Shown one piece after another: positions 36,247-44,773 of a stretch of DNA of 64,000 nucleotides (positions are counted from its first letter, which is position 1; every line of letters starts with the position of its first letter). The notes beneath the pieces are model-generated. The model ran no database searches. It had not been told where the DNA came from and worked only from the letters and a program-made list of their open reading frames with translations. Both the position numbers and the translations under genes were made by a program. This DNA comes from JACVRX01 sp963819885 (GTDB lineage Bacteria; Actinomycetota; Actinomycetes; Jiangellales; Jiangellaceae): contig CAWFXV010000023.1 in assembly GCA_963819885.1 (NCBI GenBank), positions 1 through 64,000 of the forward strand, given 5' to 3'.

Positions 36247-37527
36247 TCATTGCCCGGAAACCGACGAGGCCGCCACGGTTGGCGCCGGCTCGGCGCGCAC
36301 GTCGGTCCTGCGCAAGTGACGGACGCTGGGCACCGCGAGCGTCGCTGCAATCGAGGCGGCGATGACCGCCGCACAGGCCAGAATCGCATCCTCGGTTCCG
36401 AGCGCGAGCGCCAGCGGTCCGGCGACGAGCTGACCGATCGGGATCATCGCGTACGAGCCGAGCGCGTCGAAGGAGTACACGCGGGAAAGCCGATCTTGGG
36501 GGATCTGCTGCTGCAGCGACAGATCCCAACTGACGCTGAACACCTCGAGGCCGACGCCGCCAAGGAACGCGACCGGCAGCAACATCGGCAGTGTTGGGCT
36601 CAGCGCGAGCACGACGAACATCGGCACCCAGAGCAATATCGCCGCACAGCCGGCAAACAGCGGGCGTCCGGGCCGCACCCGCAGCATGAGCAGTCCTCCG
36701 GCGAACATGCCGACCGTCTGCACCGCGAGGATCAGGCCCCACCCTTGCGGACCGAACGTTCTGTCGGCGACGACCGGACCCAACGTGGCGCGGCCCGCCG
36801 CCTGCGCCGCGTTGGCGAACCCGAATGCGATGACGACCGCCCAGAGCCAGGTACGGCTCGACACCTCGCGCCAACCATCGTGTAGATCACCGACGACACC
36901 GGCGAAGCCCCGACGACGGGCGGCGATCGAGCTGGTCAGCGGGGCGGCGTCGGGTCGGCGACGCAGCCGAGTGAAGCAGCCGGCAGCGACCGCATACGCC
37001 ACGGCGTCCACTGCGAGACCCCAGCCCGAGCCAAGCGTCGCGACCAGAACGCCGCCGCTCGCCGCCCCCAAGATCAGCGCTGCGTTGAGACCGAGCCGCA
37101 GCATTGCGTTCGCTTCTTGCAGCATCCTGCTCGGGACGGTCAGCGGCGTGAGAGCGGCCGCGGCCGGAAACACCAGGGCGCTCGCGGTGCCATTGACGGC
37201 CTCGAGGGCAGCGAGGGCCGGCACGGAGGCAGTTCCGGTCAGCAGCAACGTAGCGGCGCCTGCCTGCGCGATGCCCGCGACGACGTTGGCCACGACGAGG
37301 ATGCGGGCTCGGTCGAATCTGTCAGCGACTACGCCGCCCACCAGCAGGAACACCACTTCCGGGATGCTCCGCGCAGCCAGCACCAGCCCGAGCGCGGCGG
37401 CCGAGCCGGTCAGATCGAGAACTGCGAAGGCGATCGCCACCGGAGCGATGGCGGTGCCCAGCATCGAGATCGAGCGGCCCGCCAACAGCGCACGAAACCG
37501 GCGGTGCCCGAGTGGGCCGGTCATCAT
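36247..37527 (-). CDS. Major facilitator superfamily transporter
   Basis: A 426-residue MFS protein of 12 TM helices without a soluble domain. GGVVADRFDRARILV is the A-motif loop between TM2 and TM3. Similar proteins are annotated as enterobactin/macrolide-type exporters. Its start (ATGATGACC) overlaps the stop of the ArsR-type regulator by 4 bp, so the two are one transcript under the operator at 38051-38078. Export of the compound sensed by that regulator is likely. Confidence 0.88.
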   Translation of the reverse strand: MMTGPLGHRRFRALLAGRSISMLGTAIAPVAIAFAVLDLTGSAAALGLVLAARSIPEVVFLLVGGVVADRFDRARILVVANVVAGIAQAGAATLLLTGTASVPALAALEAVNGTASALVFPAAAALTPLTVPSRMLQEANAMLRLGLNAALILGAASGGVLVATLGSGWGLAVDAVAYAVAAGCFTRLRRRPDAAPLTSSIAARRRGFAGVVGDLHDGWREVSSRTWLWAVVIAFGFANAAQAAGRATLGPVVADRTFGPQGWGLILAVQTVGMFAGGLLMLRVRPGRPLFAGCAAILLWVPMFVVLALSPTLPMLLPVAFLGGVGLEVFSVSWDLSLQQQIPQDRLSRVYSFDALGSYAMIPIGQLVAGPLALALGTEDAILACAAVIAASIAATLAVPSVRHLRRTDVRAEPAPTVAASSVSGQ

Positions 37528-38066
37528 TCGGCCATGACGAACATCGCCGCGGTGGTGCTCGTTCGGATCGCGCCGGCCGTTCCCGCAGACACGGCCGCTC
37601 GGTGCAGCTCTGCCATCAGGTCGGTCATTCGGTCGCATAGTTGCGCCCAGGTCTCGGTGTCGACCCAGAGCTCAGCATCCGTGAGGGACTGTCTCGTCGG
37701 CGGCCCATCGGCCAGCGCCCCGCGTCGTCGAAGCTCTTCGGCGAGAGCCGCATAGGTGGCCCGACGGGTCTCGCGGTCCCATGGGACGCGGTCGAGCCGC
37801 GCCGCGCCTCGCCCGACGTCGTATCGATAACGACGGGCCCGGCCGCCCCGGATCTCGATTTCCTCGACCACCTGGATCTGCCCGGCAGCGAGCAGTTGCC
37901 GCAGGTGGTAGCTGGCGTTCGCGTGGGTGATGCCGAGTTCCCGGGCGATCTCGGCCGCGCTCATCGCCGTTGCGGTCAGCAGTGACAGCATGCGCATGCG
38001 CAACGGGTGGGCGAGGGCCCGCATGGCCGCAAGGTCGGCAGTCTTACTCGATACTCCCAAAGACAT
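37524..38066 (-). CDS. ArsR-type winged-helix transcriptional repressor
   Basis: A 180-residue regulator. LAAMRALAHPLRMRMLSLLTATAMSAAEIARELGITHANASYHLRQL is the winged-helix DNA reader; EEIEIRGGRARRYRYDV is the wing. The C-terminal ~80 residues are helical and likely bind ligand. Start at the ATG of MSLGVSS: a -10 hexamer lies exactly 7 bp upstream, so the mRNA is leaderless and a longer protein from the codon at 38102 is unlikely. No Cys-based metal motif. It heads the operon with the MFS gene. Confidence 0.88.
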   Translation of the reverse strand: MSLGVSSKTADLAAMRALAHPLRMRMLSLLTATAMSAAEIARELGITHANASYHLRQLLAAGQIQVVEEIEIRGGRARRYRYDVGRGAARLDRVPWDRETRRATYAALAEELRRRGALADGPPTRQSLTDAELWVDTETWAQLCDRMTDLMAELHRAAVSAGTAGAIRTSTTAAMFVMAE

Positions 38067-38078
38067 GTTTGGGAGTAT
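38051..38078. promoter_or_regulatory. Perfect operator over the start codon of the ArsR-type gene
   Basis: Arms ATACTCCCAAA and TTTGGGAGTAT are perfect 11-bp complements around the 6-nt spacer GACATG, which contains the minus-strand start codon. The operator covers the -10 hexamer and translation start, so a bound repressor dimer would block RNA polymerase: classic autorepression. Confidence 0.85.
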
Positions 38079-38102
38079 GAACCCAGTTTCTCTTACCGTC
38101 AA
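38074..38102 (-). promoter_or_regulatory. Housekeeping promoter of the ArsR-MFS operon
   Basis: Minus strand: TTGACG (38102-38097), a 17-nt spacer, CATACT (38079-38074), then 7 nt to the ATG. Near-consensus sigma-A promoter producing a leaderless mRNA; the -10 is inside the operator. Confidence 0.85.
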
Positions 38103-38117
38103 ACAATTCTTTGGCGG

Positions 38118-39431
38118 TCATTCCGGAACGGAGCCGGCCGACGAGGGGGGCGGAGCGCCATCGGAAGCGGGAGCCGGTCCCGACTCGGCCATCGCAGCTG
38201 ATAACCGCTCGGACGGCGCACGCGAGCCGGAGTTGACCAGGTACGACACGACGGTGTTCGCCACAGCGACCAAGGGCACCGCCACGACCGCGCCGATGAT
38301 CCCGGCCGCATAGGCACCGAGCGCCACGGCGATCACGACGGCCAGCGGATGCACTCGCACCATCCGGCCCAGGACGAATGGCTGGAACACGTGACCTTCG
38401 AGTTGCTGAATCGCGACGATTCCTACCAGCACGATCAGCGCCGCCAGCCAGCCGTTGGCGACCAGAGCCACCAGCACGGCAAGGGCGCCGGTGACGAACG
38501 CACCGACCAGCGGAACGAACGCACCGAAGAAGACCAGCAGACCCAACGGCAGTGCGAGCGGCACCCCGAGGACCAGCAGCAAGATCGAGATGAAGGTCGC
38601 GTCGAACACAGCGATCAGCACGGTTCCGCGTACGTACTGAGTCAGGGTCAGCCAGGCCAGCTGACCAGCGGCGTAGACCCGCTCACGGGAGTTGCGCGGC
38701 ATCAGCCGCACCAGCCACGCCCAGATGCGGTCTCCGTCGTAGAGAAAGAAGATCAGCGAGAACAGGCCCAGCAAGATCCCGGTGACAACCTCGACGGCTA
38801 GCGTCGCCGTCGACAGCGCTCCAGCGGTGATCGCCTCGCGGTTCTCGCTCAATGCCGCGACAGCGCGGTCGATCCAATCCTGGAACTGCTCAGGGCTCAG
38901 ATTGAACGGCGGCCCGGTCAACCACTCCTGGATGGACTGCAGGCCCTCCTCGGCCCGGTCCGCCACCTCAGCGAACTGGTCGCCGACGGCTTGGCCGATG
39001 ACCGTCAGCAGGCCCACGACGAGCACCAAAAACGCCACGACCACCGCCGCGGCCGACAGGCCCCGGTTCCATCCAACTGCTCGCAGTCGCCGAACGGCCG
39101 GAGCCAATAACGCCGCGATGAGGACGGCGGCCACGACGGGGAAGATCACCACCCGCATCTCCCAGGCGATCCAGCTGACGAGCGCGAGCCCCGCCACGAT
39201 CACCAGGAGGCGCCAGGTCCAATCTGCAGTCGCCCGCACGCCGTACGGCACGGGATGGGTGTGGTCGGAGTCATAGCGCTGAGGCTCAGCCGCGACGACG
39301 ACGTGGACCGGGTCCGGCCGAGTGTCGGCCAGGCTCGGATTGAGGAGGTCGGACTCCGCTGCGAGTTCTTCCCGACGGTGCGCCAGCCGCTCTCGCACGA
39401 CATCGATGCGGCGGCTGACCGCACTGGGCAT
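38118..39431 (-). CDS. AI-2E family transporter
   Basis: A 437-residue membrane protein of the PF01594 type. A cytoplasmic N-terminus of ~75 residues is followed by two close TM pairs, the amphipathic/periplasmic region (~150-220, PPFNLSPEQFQDWIDRAV), and the conserved C-terminal helices with GPxxxP-like turns and VGIVAIQQLEGHVFQPFVLGRMVRVHPLAVVIAVALGAYAAGIIG, the family hallmark. Members export AI-2, exchange ions or act as flippases; the name does not fix a substrate. The start is the ATG at 39431. It shares the 49-bp gap with the divergent ArsR promoter region but is transcribed toward it. Confidence 0.85.
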   Translation of the reverse strand: MPSAVSRRIDVVRERLAHRREELAAESDLLNPSLADTRPDPVHVVVAAEPQRYDSDHTHPVPYGVRATADWTWRLLVIVAGLALVSWIAWEMRVVIFPVVAAVLIAALLAPAVRRLRAVGWNRGLSAAAVVVAFLVLVVGLLTVIGQAVGDQFAEVADRAEEGLQSIQEWLTGPPFNLSPEQFQDWIDRAVAALSENREAITAGALSTATLAVEVVTGILLGLFSLIFFLYDGDRIWAWLVRLMPRNSRERVYAAGQLAWLTLTQYVRGTVLIAVFDATFISILLLVLGVPLALPLGLLVFFGAFVPLVGAFVTGALAVLVALVANGWLAALIVLVGIVAIQQLEGHVFQPFVLGRMVRVHPLAVVIAVALGAYAAGIIGAVVAVPLVAVANTVVSYLVNSGSRAPSERLSAAMAESGPAPASDGAPPPSSAGSVPE

Positions 39432-39573
39432 CCGTCCCGGCACTCCGTCAGCCTGGCACAGGCCGCGCACATGACGGACCAGGGCATTGGATTCGCGCCG
39501 CTGTGCGCGTCATCGAACGGCCCGATGTTCGTCCAGGACGGTGTCCGGAGTCTCCAACGGACCGATAGGAGCG

Positions 39574-40368
39574 ATGACGCAGGGCGGTCGGGACCGTAGA
39601 AGCACGGCCGCCGGCCGCGGGCCGGAGGCCGAGTCGATGCTGCGCGCAGCCTGGCTCTCCCGGTCGCTGGAACGGGGCTGGCCGGACCCGATCGGCTGGC
39701 GAACGCCGGCCGTCGACGGCGTGGTCGCCGTACTGACCGCCGTGAGCCCCTCGGTCGCCGGGCTGGAACAGGCCCTGCGCAGGCTCGCCTGGGAGCGCGC
39801 ATCGGACATCCTGCATCTCGACACGGCATTGGACGATCTCGATGCGCTGTGGGCCGCCCTCGAGTCGGAGAACCGAGACCCGGTACCGCGTGCGCAGGCG
39901 CGCCGATGGCTGGTCGACGCCTGGGTCGATGCGGTCGCGGTGGATCGAGGCGTGCCGTGCCTGGATCCACTCTCCGGCCTGCATACGCCGGGCTATCTGC
40001 TCGGCCGAGTCCGCGAACTGGATCGCCTCTGCGACGGCGAGCCGGCATCGCTGGTGCTGATCGCCTTGCGTTGGCACCGGCCAGCAGAGCCGTGGCTGCG
40101 GATCGGAACCGTGCTCTCGGCCGCAACGGTGCTCCAGAACGTGGTCCGCAGTGAGGCCACATTTGCCCAAGACGGCACGCATACGGCACTCGCCCTCGTC
40201 CCCGATGACCTGCGGGCCCGCGTCGAACGAGCCGGCCTTGCCCGCGAATGCGTCGAGCCTCCCCTGCGGACGGCGGGAGCCTTCGTCGACCTCGTCGTCC
40301 TGCCTGCGCACCGCGACCAACTCGCCTCCGTCGTGCGCGGACTCAGGCTTCCCGTCGTCGTAGACTGA
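39574..40368 (+). CDS. Degenerate GGDEF-like domain protein
   Basis: A 264-residue soluble protein. Residues ~125-150 (LDPLSGLHTPGYLLGRVREL) look like the opening DPLTGLxNRxYL of a GGDEF domain, and later beta strands fit (LVLIALRW, ATFAQDGTHTALALVPD). Where GG(D/E)EF should stand the sequence is DGTHTALAL, so it cannot make cyclic-di-GMP. AGGAGCG abuts the ATG. It lies 33 bp before the ECF sigma gene on the same strand and is probably co-transcribed. It may sense a signal for that sigma factor, but this is conjecture. Confidence 0.5.
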   Translation: MTQGGRDRRSTAAGRGPEAESMLRAAWLSRSLERGWPDPIGWRTPAVDGVVAVLTAVSPSVAGLEQALRRLAWERASDILHLDTALDDLDALWAALESENRDPVPRAQARRWLVDAWVDAVAVDRGVPCLDPLSGLHTPGYLLGRVRELDRLCDGEPASLVLIALRWHRPAEPWLRIGTVLSAATVLQNVVRSEATFAQDGTHTALALVPDDLRARVERAGLARECVEPPLRTAGAFVDLVVLPAHRDQLASVVRGLRLPVVVD

Positions 40369-40401
40369 TGCGTCCGTCGCTCGGGAGGGGAGCGCACACT
40401 C

Positions 40402-42084
40402 GTGACGACACCGGCGATGCCGCTCACGGACGCCGAGCTCATCGCACGCACTCGCACCGGCGACATGACCGCCTACGACGAGCTTTATCGGCGGCACCTC
40501 GACGGTGCACAGCGGGTCGCGCGGGTCGTCACGGGAAGCAACGACGAGGCGCAGGACGTCGTCTCCGAGGCGTTCACTCGCGTGCTCGACCGGCTCCAGC
40601 GTGGCGGAGGGCCTGAGGGCGAGCTCGGCCCGTACCTGAACACGATCGTCCGACGGCTGGCCATCGACCGGTACCGCGCCTCGCGGCGGGACGGCCTGCC
40701 GGCCGATCCCACGCTGTTCGAGGTCATGCCCGAGACCGACGACCCCATCGCGCGGTCTACCGACCGCGACCTGGTGCGGCGCGCGTTCGAAACGCTGCCC
40801 GATCGCTGGCAGCAGGTGCTGTGGCACACCGAGATCGAAGGCCGCACGCCGGCAACGCTGGCACCCACGCTGGGCAGCACCCCCAACGCGGTGGCCGCGC
40901 TGGCATACCGAGCCCGGGAAGGGCTGCGGCAGGCCTACCTCGCAGTCCACCTGTCCGCGGACATCCCGGCGGAATGCCGGCCCTACGTTCCCAAGCTCGC
41001 TGCCTATGTCCGCAGCACGCTCTCTGCCCGCGAGGACGAGTGGGTAGCCGCGCACGTCGAGCATTGTCCACACTGCCGGGACCGACGCGACGAGCTCATG
41101 CTGCTGGTCGCCGACCTGCGCGGCGTGCTGTGGCCGGCCCTGTTGCTGCCGGTCGTCCTGGGCGGAACCAAAGCTGCTGCTGCGGTCACGGGTGCAGCGG
41201 CCGCCGGCGTCATGGGCGCCAAAGCCGGGGCCGCGGCGGGTGCTGGCGGAGCGAAGGCAGGTACTGGGGCGGCGGCCGGCACCGAAAGCACGAAGGTGGG
41301 TGGCGTCGGCGCCGCCGCCGGGGTCGCCGGCGCTGCGGGCGCTGTTGCCACCGCCGGGGCCGTCGGGGGCTGGTTCGCCAGAATTCCCAAGCCGGCGTCG
41401 TTGGCCGGCCAGGTCGCGGCCGCCGCTGTCGCGGTGGGCGCGGTTTCGGCCGTCGTCGTGGCCACCGCATTCATGGCGGCAGACGACGACGCGCCAGCGG
41501 CCGAACAGAGCTCGGTCGTCGCTGCGGACGACTCCGGCCGGCTCGGCCCGCCGGCGAGTCTCCCCCGCCCGTCGCCGCGGCCGACGTCGACTCCGTCGCC
41601 TGCTCCCGCCGAGGCAGTACTGCCCGGGCTCGGTCGGCCGGCAGCGCCGGTGGTCGGTCCGCCTGCCGATTCGCCACCGCAAGGTGACGAACCCGTGGCG
41701 GATCCTCCGCTCGCGCTGCCGGCGCCATCTCCTCCACCGGCGACGAGCGGGTCCGCTGTCCCCCCGGCAATCTCCGGCCCTCCGACACCTGCTCAAACCC
41801 CGCCCGGGCCCCGGCCGAGACGCCGGCTGAAACCCCGCCCGAGGCCCCGCCAGCGGAGACCCCGCCCGAGGCCCCGCCAGCGGAGACCCCGCCCGATACC
41901 CCGGCACCCCCTCCGGAGCCATCGCCCAGTCCGACGGTCGACCCGAATCCGCCTCCGCCGGGGCCGCCTCCGACGGAACCGCCTCCGCCAGGGCAGCCTC
42001 CGACGGGGCCGCCGCCGCAAGGCGGACCGCCCTGGTGGTGGAAGTGGTGGTGTGTGCTGTTCCCGGCATGGTCCGGCTGCTAAC
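40402..42084 (+). CDS. ECF sigma factor fused to zinc finger, TM helix and proline-rich tail (frameshifted)
   Basis: Region 2 (LIARTRTGDMTAYDELYRRHLDGAQRVARVVTGSNDEAQDVVSEAFTRVL), region 4 (VLWHTEIEGRTPATLAPTLGSTPNAVAALAYRAREGLRQAYL), then an anti-sigma-like zf-HC2 (ECRPYVPKL...HVEHCPHCRDRRDE). After it come an Ala/Gly-rich stretch, one TM helix (~345-365) and an outer Pro-rich tail. The frame breaks in the CCGGGCCCCGG run near 41800-41812. The other frame continues with ETPPEAPPA repeats and ends in a Trp-rich WWWKWW segment and two Cys at 42084. Sigma and its restraint are one polypeptide anchored in the membrane, as in the ECF groups with C-terminal extensions. Confidence 0.8.
41829..41896 (+). 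repeat. 27-bp tandem repeat coding ETPPEAPPA
   Basis: Two near-identical 27-bp units (41829-41855 and 41856-41882, differing at one A/G) and a partial third. They encode ETPPEAPPA units in the Pro-rich tail of the sigma fusion. A repeat plus high GC also makes this spot prone to assembly or replication slippage. Confidence 0.85.
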
Positions 42085-42322
42085 GCGTTCTAGCCACCGC
42101 CAGTTTTGCCGATAAATAGTACTCTTTGCGGCTATTATTCTGGCCGGAAACTCGCATTTGGGTCGCCCAGCCCGGTGACACCGCCTCGTCCGTCCGGACA
42201 CAATTAGGGCTCGGCGCCTGATGCGTGAGGGAGTGCAGTCCAGACCATGTCCGGGTGGGGGTAACGGAGGTCTTGACCACCTTCTCCGATGCGGATCGAG
42301 GTCTACAGGGAGTTACGAGCAA

Positions 42323-42592
42323 ATGACCGTGCTGACGTACCCGCTGGTCGTTGAGGCCGCACCAGCTGCCGAAAACTGGCGCGTGAACGCGGCCTGCCGG
42401 GGCATGGACACCGATTTGTTCTATCCCGAGGGCCGAGGGCGTGCGCTGCGTGTCCGCGAGCAGATCGCGAAGCAGGTGTGCGCCGACTGCCCGGTAGCGC
42501 GAGAGTGCCGTCAGTTCGCGGCTTCATACCCGGAGCGATACGGCATCTGGGGTGGCCGCACCGAAAACGAGCGCGGCTGGTCGCGCCGCTAG
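42323..42592 (+). CDS. WhiB-family transcriptional regulator (second copy)
   Basis: An 89-residue Wbl protein. Four cysteines (NAACRG, QVCADCPVA, ECRQF) bind an Fe-S cluster, and ERYGIWGGRTENER is the sigma-binding turn. The C-terminus is short (GWSRR) compared with the long basic tail of WhiB1, so direct DNA contacts may be weaker. AGGGAG lies 10 bp before the ATG. The 238-bp upstream gap is unusually AT-rich for this genome near 42105-42140 (GATAAATAGTACTC, GGCTATTATTC), a likely promoter zone. Confidence 0.9.
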   Translation: MTVLTYPLVVEAAPAAENWRVNAACRGMDTDLFYPEGRGRALRVREQIAKQVCADCPVARECRQFAASYPERYGIWGGRTENERGWSRR

Positions 42593-42680
42593 CCGTCTTA
42601 ATCCATGGTTTCCGCCGCGCACCAGATCGGCAAGGATGAGGTGCGCCTCGGCGCCGGGCCGGGCTGGACGGAGTGGCGAC

Positions 42681-43403
42681 GTGAAGGTGACCGAGCGGTG
42701 GTTCTCGAGCCGGCTTCAGCAGGACATCGGCCTTGCTCGCTGGGGTCACTTCGGCGTGCCCGTTCTGGTGTTTCCGACGGCCGGCGGCGACGCCGAGGAG
42801 ATCGAACGACATCATCTCGTCAGCGCCTGCGCTGAGCTGATCGAGAGCGGCCGGGTCAAGCTCTACTCCTGCGACAGCGTCGCCGGTAGGGCGATGGTGT
42901 CCAAGATCGGCCCGCCGAGCTACCGGTTGGCCCTGCTCAACCGGTTCCACGATTGCATCCGGCACGAAGTGGTCCCGGCTATCTACGCCGATCTCGACGG
43001 CGAGCAGCCGATCATCGCCACCGGTGCGTCGATCGGCGCATTCAACGCCCTCGCGATGGTGTGCCGGTTCCCCGACGTCTTCGGTACCGCCATCGGCATG
43101 AGCGGCACCTACCGACTCGAGCGTTTCTTCGAGGGCGAGTTCACCGACGACCTCTATTACTCCTCACCGATTCACTTCCTCCCCGATCTCGACGGTCCGT
43201 CGCTGGAGACTCTGCGACAGCGCTTCGTCATTCTCGCTTCCGGCCAGGGCGCCTGGGAGGAGATCGGTGAGTCCTGGCATGCGGCGAGCATCCTCGGCGC
43301 GAAGGGCATCCCGAACCGGGTCGACGCGTGGGGTTCGGAATGGGACCACGAGTGGCCGACCTGGGGGCGAATGCTCCCCCAGTACCTCGACGAGCTCTGC
43401 TGA
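42681..43403 (+). CDS. Esterase-like alpha/beta hydrolase (PHB-depolymerase/enterochelin-esterase type)
   Basis: A 240-residue hydrolase. FGVPVLVFPTAGGDAEEIER starts the core; TGASIGAFNALAMV holds the nucleophile Ser (GxSxG), and SEWDHEWPTWGRMLPQYL carries the catalytic His. No signal peptide. GTG start. It is the outermost member of the ATP-grasp cluster and resembles the second esterase (49383-50558) in fold and end motif (D-H-x-W). Convergent with the M20 gene, 13 bp apart once that frame is repaired. Confidence 0.82.
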   Translation: MKVTERWFSSRLQQDIGLARWGHFGVPVLVFPTAGGDAEEIERHHLVSACAELIESGRVKLYSCDSVAGRAMVSKIGPPSYRLALLNRFHDCIRHEVVPAIYADLDGEQPIIATGASIGAFNALAMVCRFPDVFGTAIGMSGTYRLERFFEGEFTDDLYYSSPIHFLPDLDGPSLETLRQRFVILASGQGAWEEIGESWHAASILGAKGIPNRVDAWGSEWDHEWPTWGRMLPQYLDELC

Positions 43404-43416
43404 GACTCCGGCGGGC

Positions 43417-44773
43417 CTAGGGCGACCACCCATCTGCGAGCCGGGTCAGGAAGCAGCACCTCGGCGAGGCAGGCGCGCTCGAAGTCGGCCAGGTGCAGGC
43501 TCTCGTTCGCGCCGTGCGCCCGAGTGTCTGGATCTTCGACCCCGGTGATGAGGATCTCCGCGTGCGGAAACGCGGCCGCGAAGGTGGGGACGAAGTCGAT
43601 CGAGCCGCCGACCCCGATCTCCACCGGTTGGACTCCCCAGGCGTCGGCGAATGCCGATCGGGCCGCCGCGTACGCGGGTCCCGAGCTTTCCGCACGGAAG
43701 GGCTGCACCGCCTTGCCGGCCACGACCTTCACCCGCGCTCCCCACGCCGCATGGGACTCGAGATGGCTGACCAGCGCGGCCCGGGCGGCCTCGGCGTCGT
43801 CCAGCGGACCGATGCGCAGAGTGAGCTTGGCCCGGGCGGTGGGAACGAGCGACATCGACGCCGCCTCGACGGCGGGCGCGTCGATTCCGACGACGGATAT
43901 CGCGGGACCCGTCCACAGCCGGGAGGTCAGGCTGCCGGTTCCGATCAGTTCCACGCCGTCGAGCACACCGGCGTCGGCCCGCAATGCGTCCTCGGTGAGG
44001 TCGAGCGGGTCGGACTCGCCGGCTGACAGGCCGTCGACCGCGACGCTGCCTCGATGATCGTGCAGCGTCGCCAGCAGCCGTGCCAGGACGGTGAGAGCGT
44101 CTGGCACTACACCTCCGTAGAGTCCGTTGTGAACGGCATGGCGCAGCGTGGCGACCTCGACGACGACGTTGGCGCCGCCACGCAATGACGTCGTCAGCGC
44201 AGGCACCCCGATCCGCCAGTTCGCCGAATCGGCGAGCACGATCACGTCGGCGGCGAGCCGAGCGCGGTGCGCGTCGAGGAAGGTCGGCAGTGTCGGCGAG
44301 CCGACCTCCTCCTCTCCCTCGACCAGGACGACGACCCCGACCGGCAGGTCGCTTCCCAGTGCCCGCAGCGCCGCCAGATGCACAGCGATCCCCGCCTTGT
44401 CGTCGGCGGCACCGCGGCCGTACAGCCGGCCGGCGCGCTCGACCGGTTCAAACGGGTCGGATTCCCACGCGTCGACGTCCCCCACCGGCTGGACGTCGTG
44501 ATGGGCATAGAGCAACACGGTCGGCGCTCCCGGCGGACCGGGCAGCCGGCCCAGAACCGCGGGCTGCCCGCCGGGCACGCGCAGGACCTCGACATCGTCG
44601 ACGCCGGATGCCTGCAGCATGGAAGCGACCGCCGCAGCGCTGCGCGCCACGTCCGCCGACGCCGCGGGGTCGGCCGACACCGACCGGATCCGGACGAGCC
44701 GCTCGAGGTCGGCCCGGACACCGGGAAGGACCCGGATGAGCGCGCTACGCGCGGAGTCGATCGAGTCCATCAC
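43417..44773 (-). CDS. M20-family dipeptidase (frame break near the C-terminus)
   Basis: A ~450-residue metallopeptidase with two zinc ions. YAHHDVQPVGD (His, Asp), GRGAADDKAG (bridging Asp), VEGEEEVGS (catalytic Glu, metal Glu), VLADSANWRIG, and GANESLHLADF (His) are all intact. As written the frame passes the proper end and runs antisense 230 bp into the esterase. A one-base shift at 43447-43452 instead gives the family-like ending LTRLADGWSP and a stop at 43417. Start GTG/ATG overlaps the upstream ATP-grasp stop. Likely cleaves dipeptides or short amide products of the neighbouring ligases. Confidence 0.85.

Noticed and set aside
43172..43416. M20 gene extending antisense into the esterase
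   Set aside because: The extra 80 residues have no family similarity, and a one-base shift gives a normal C-terminus and stop at 43417.
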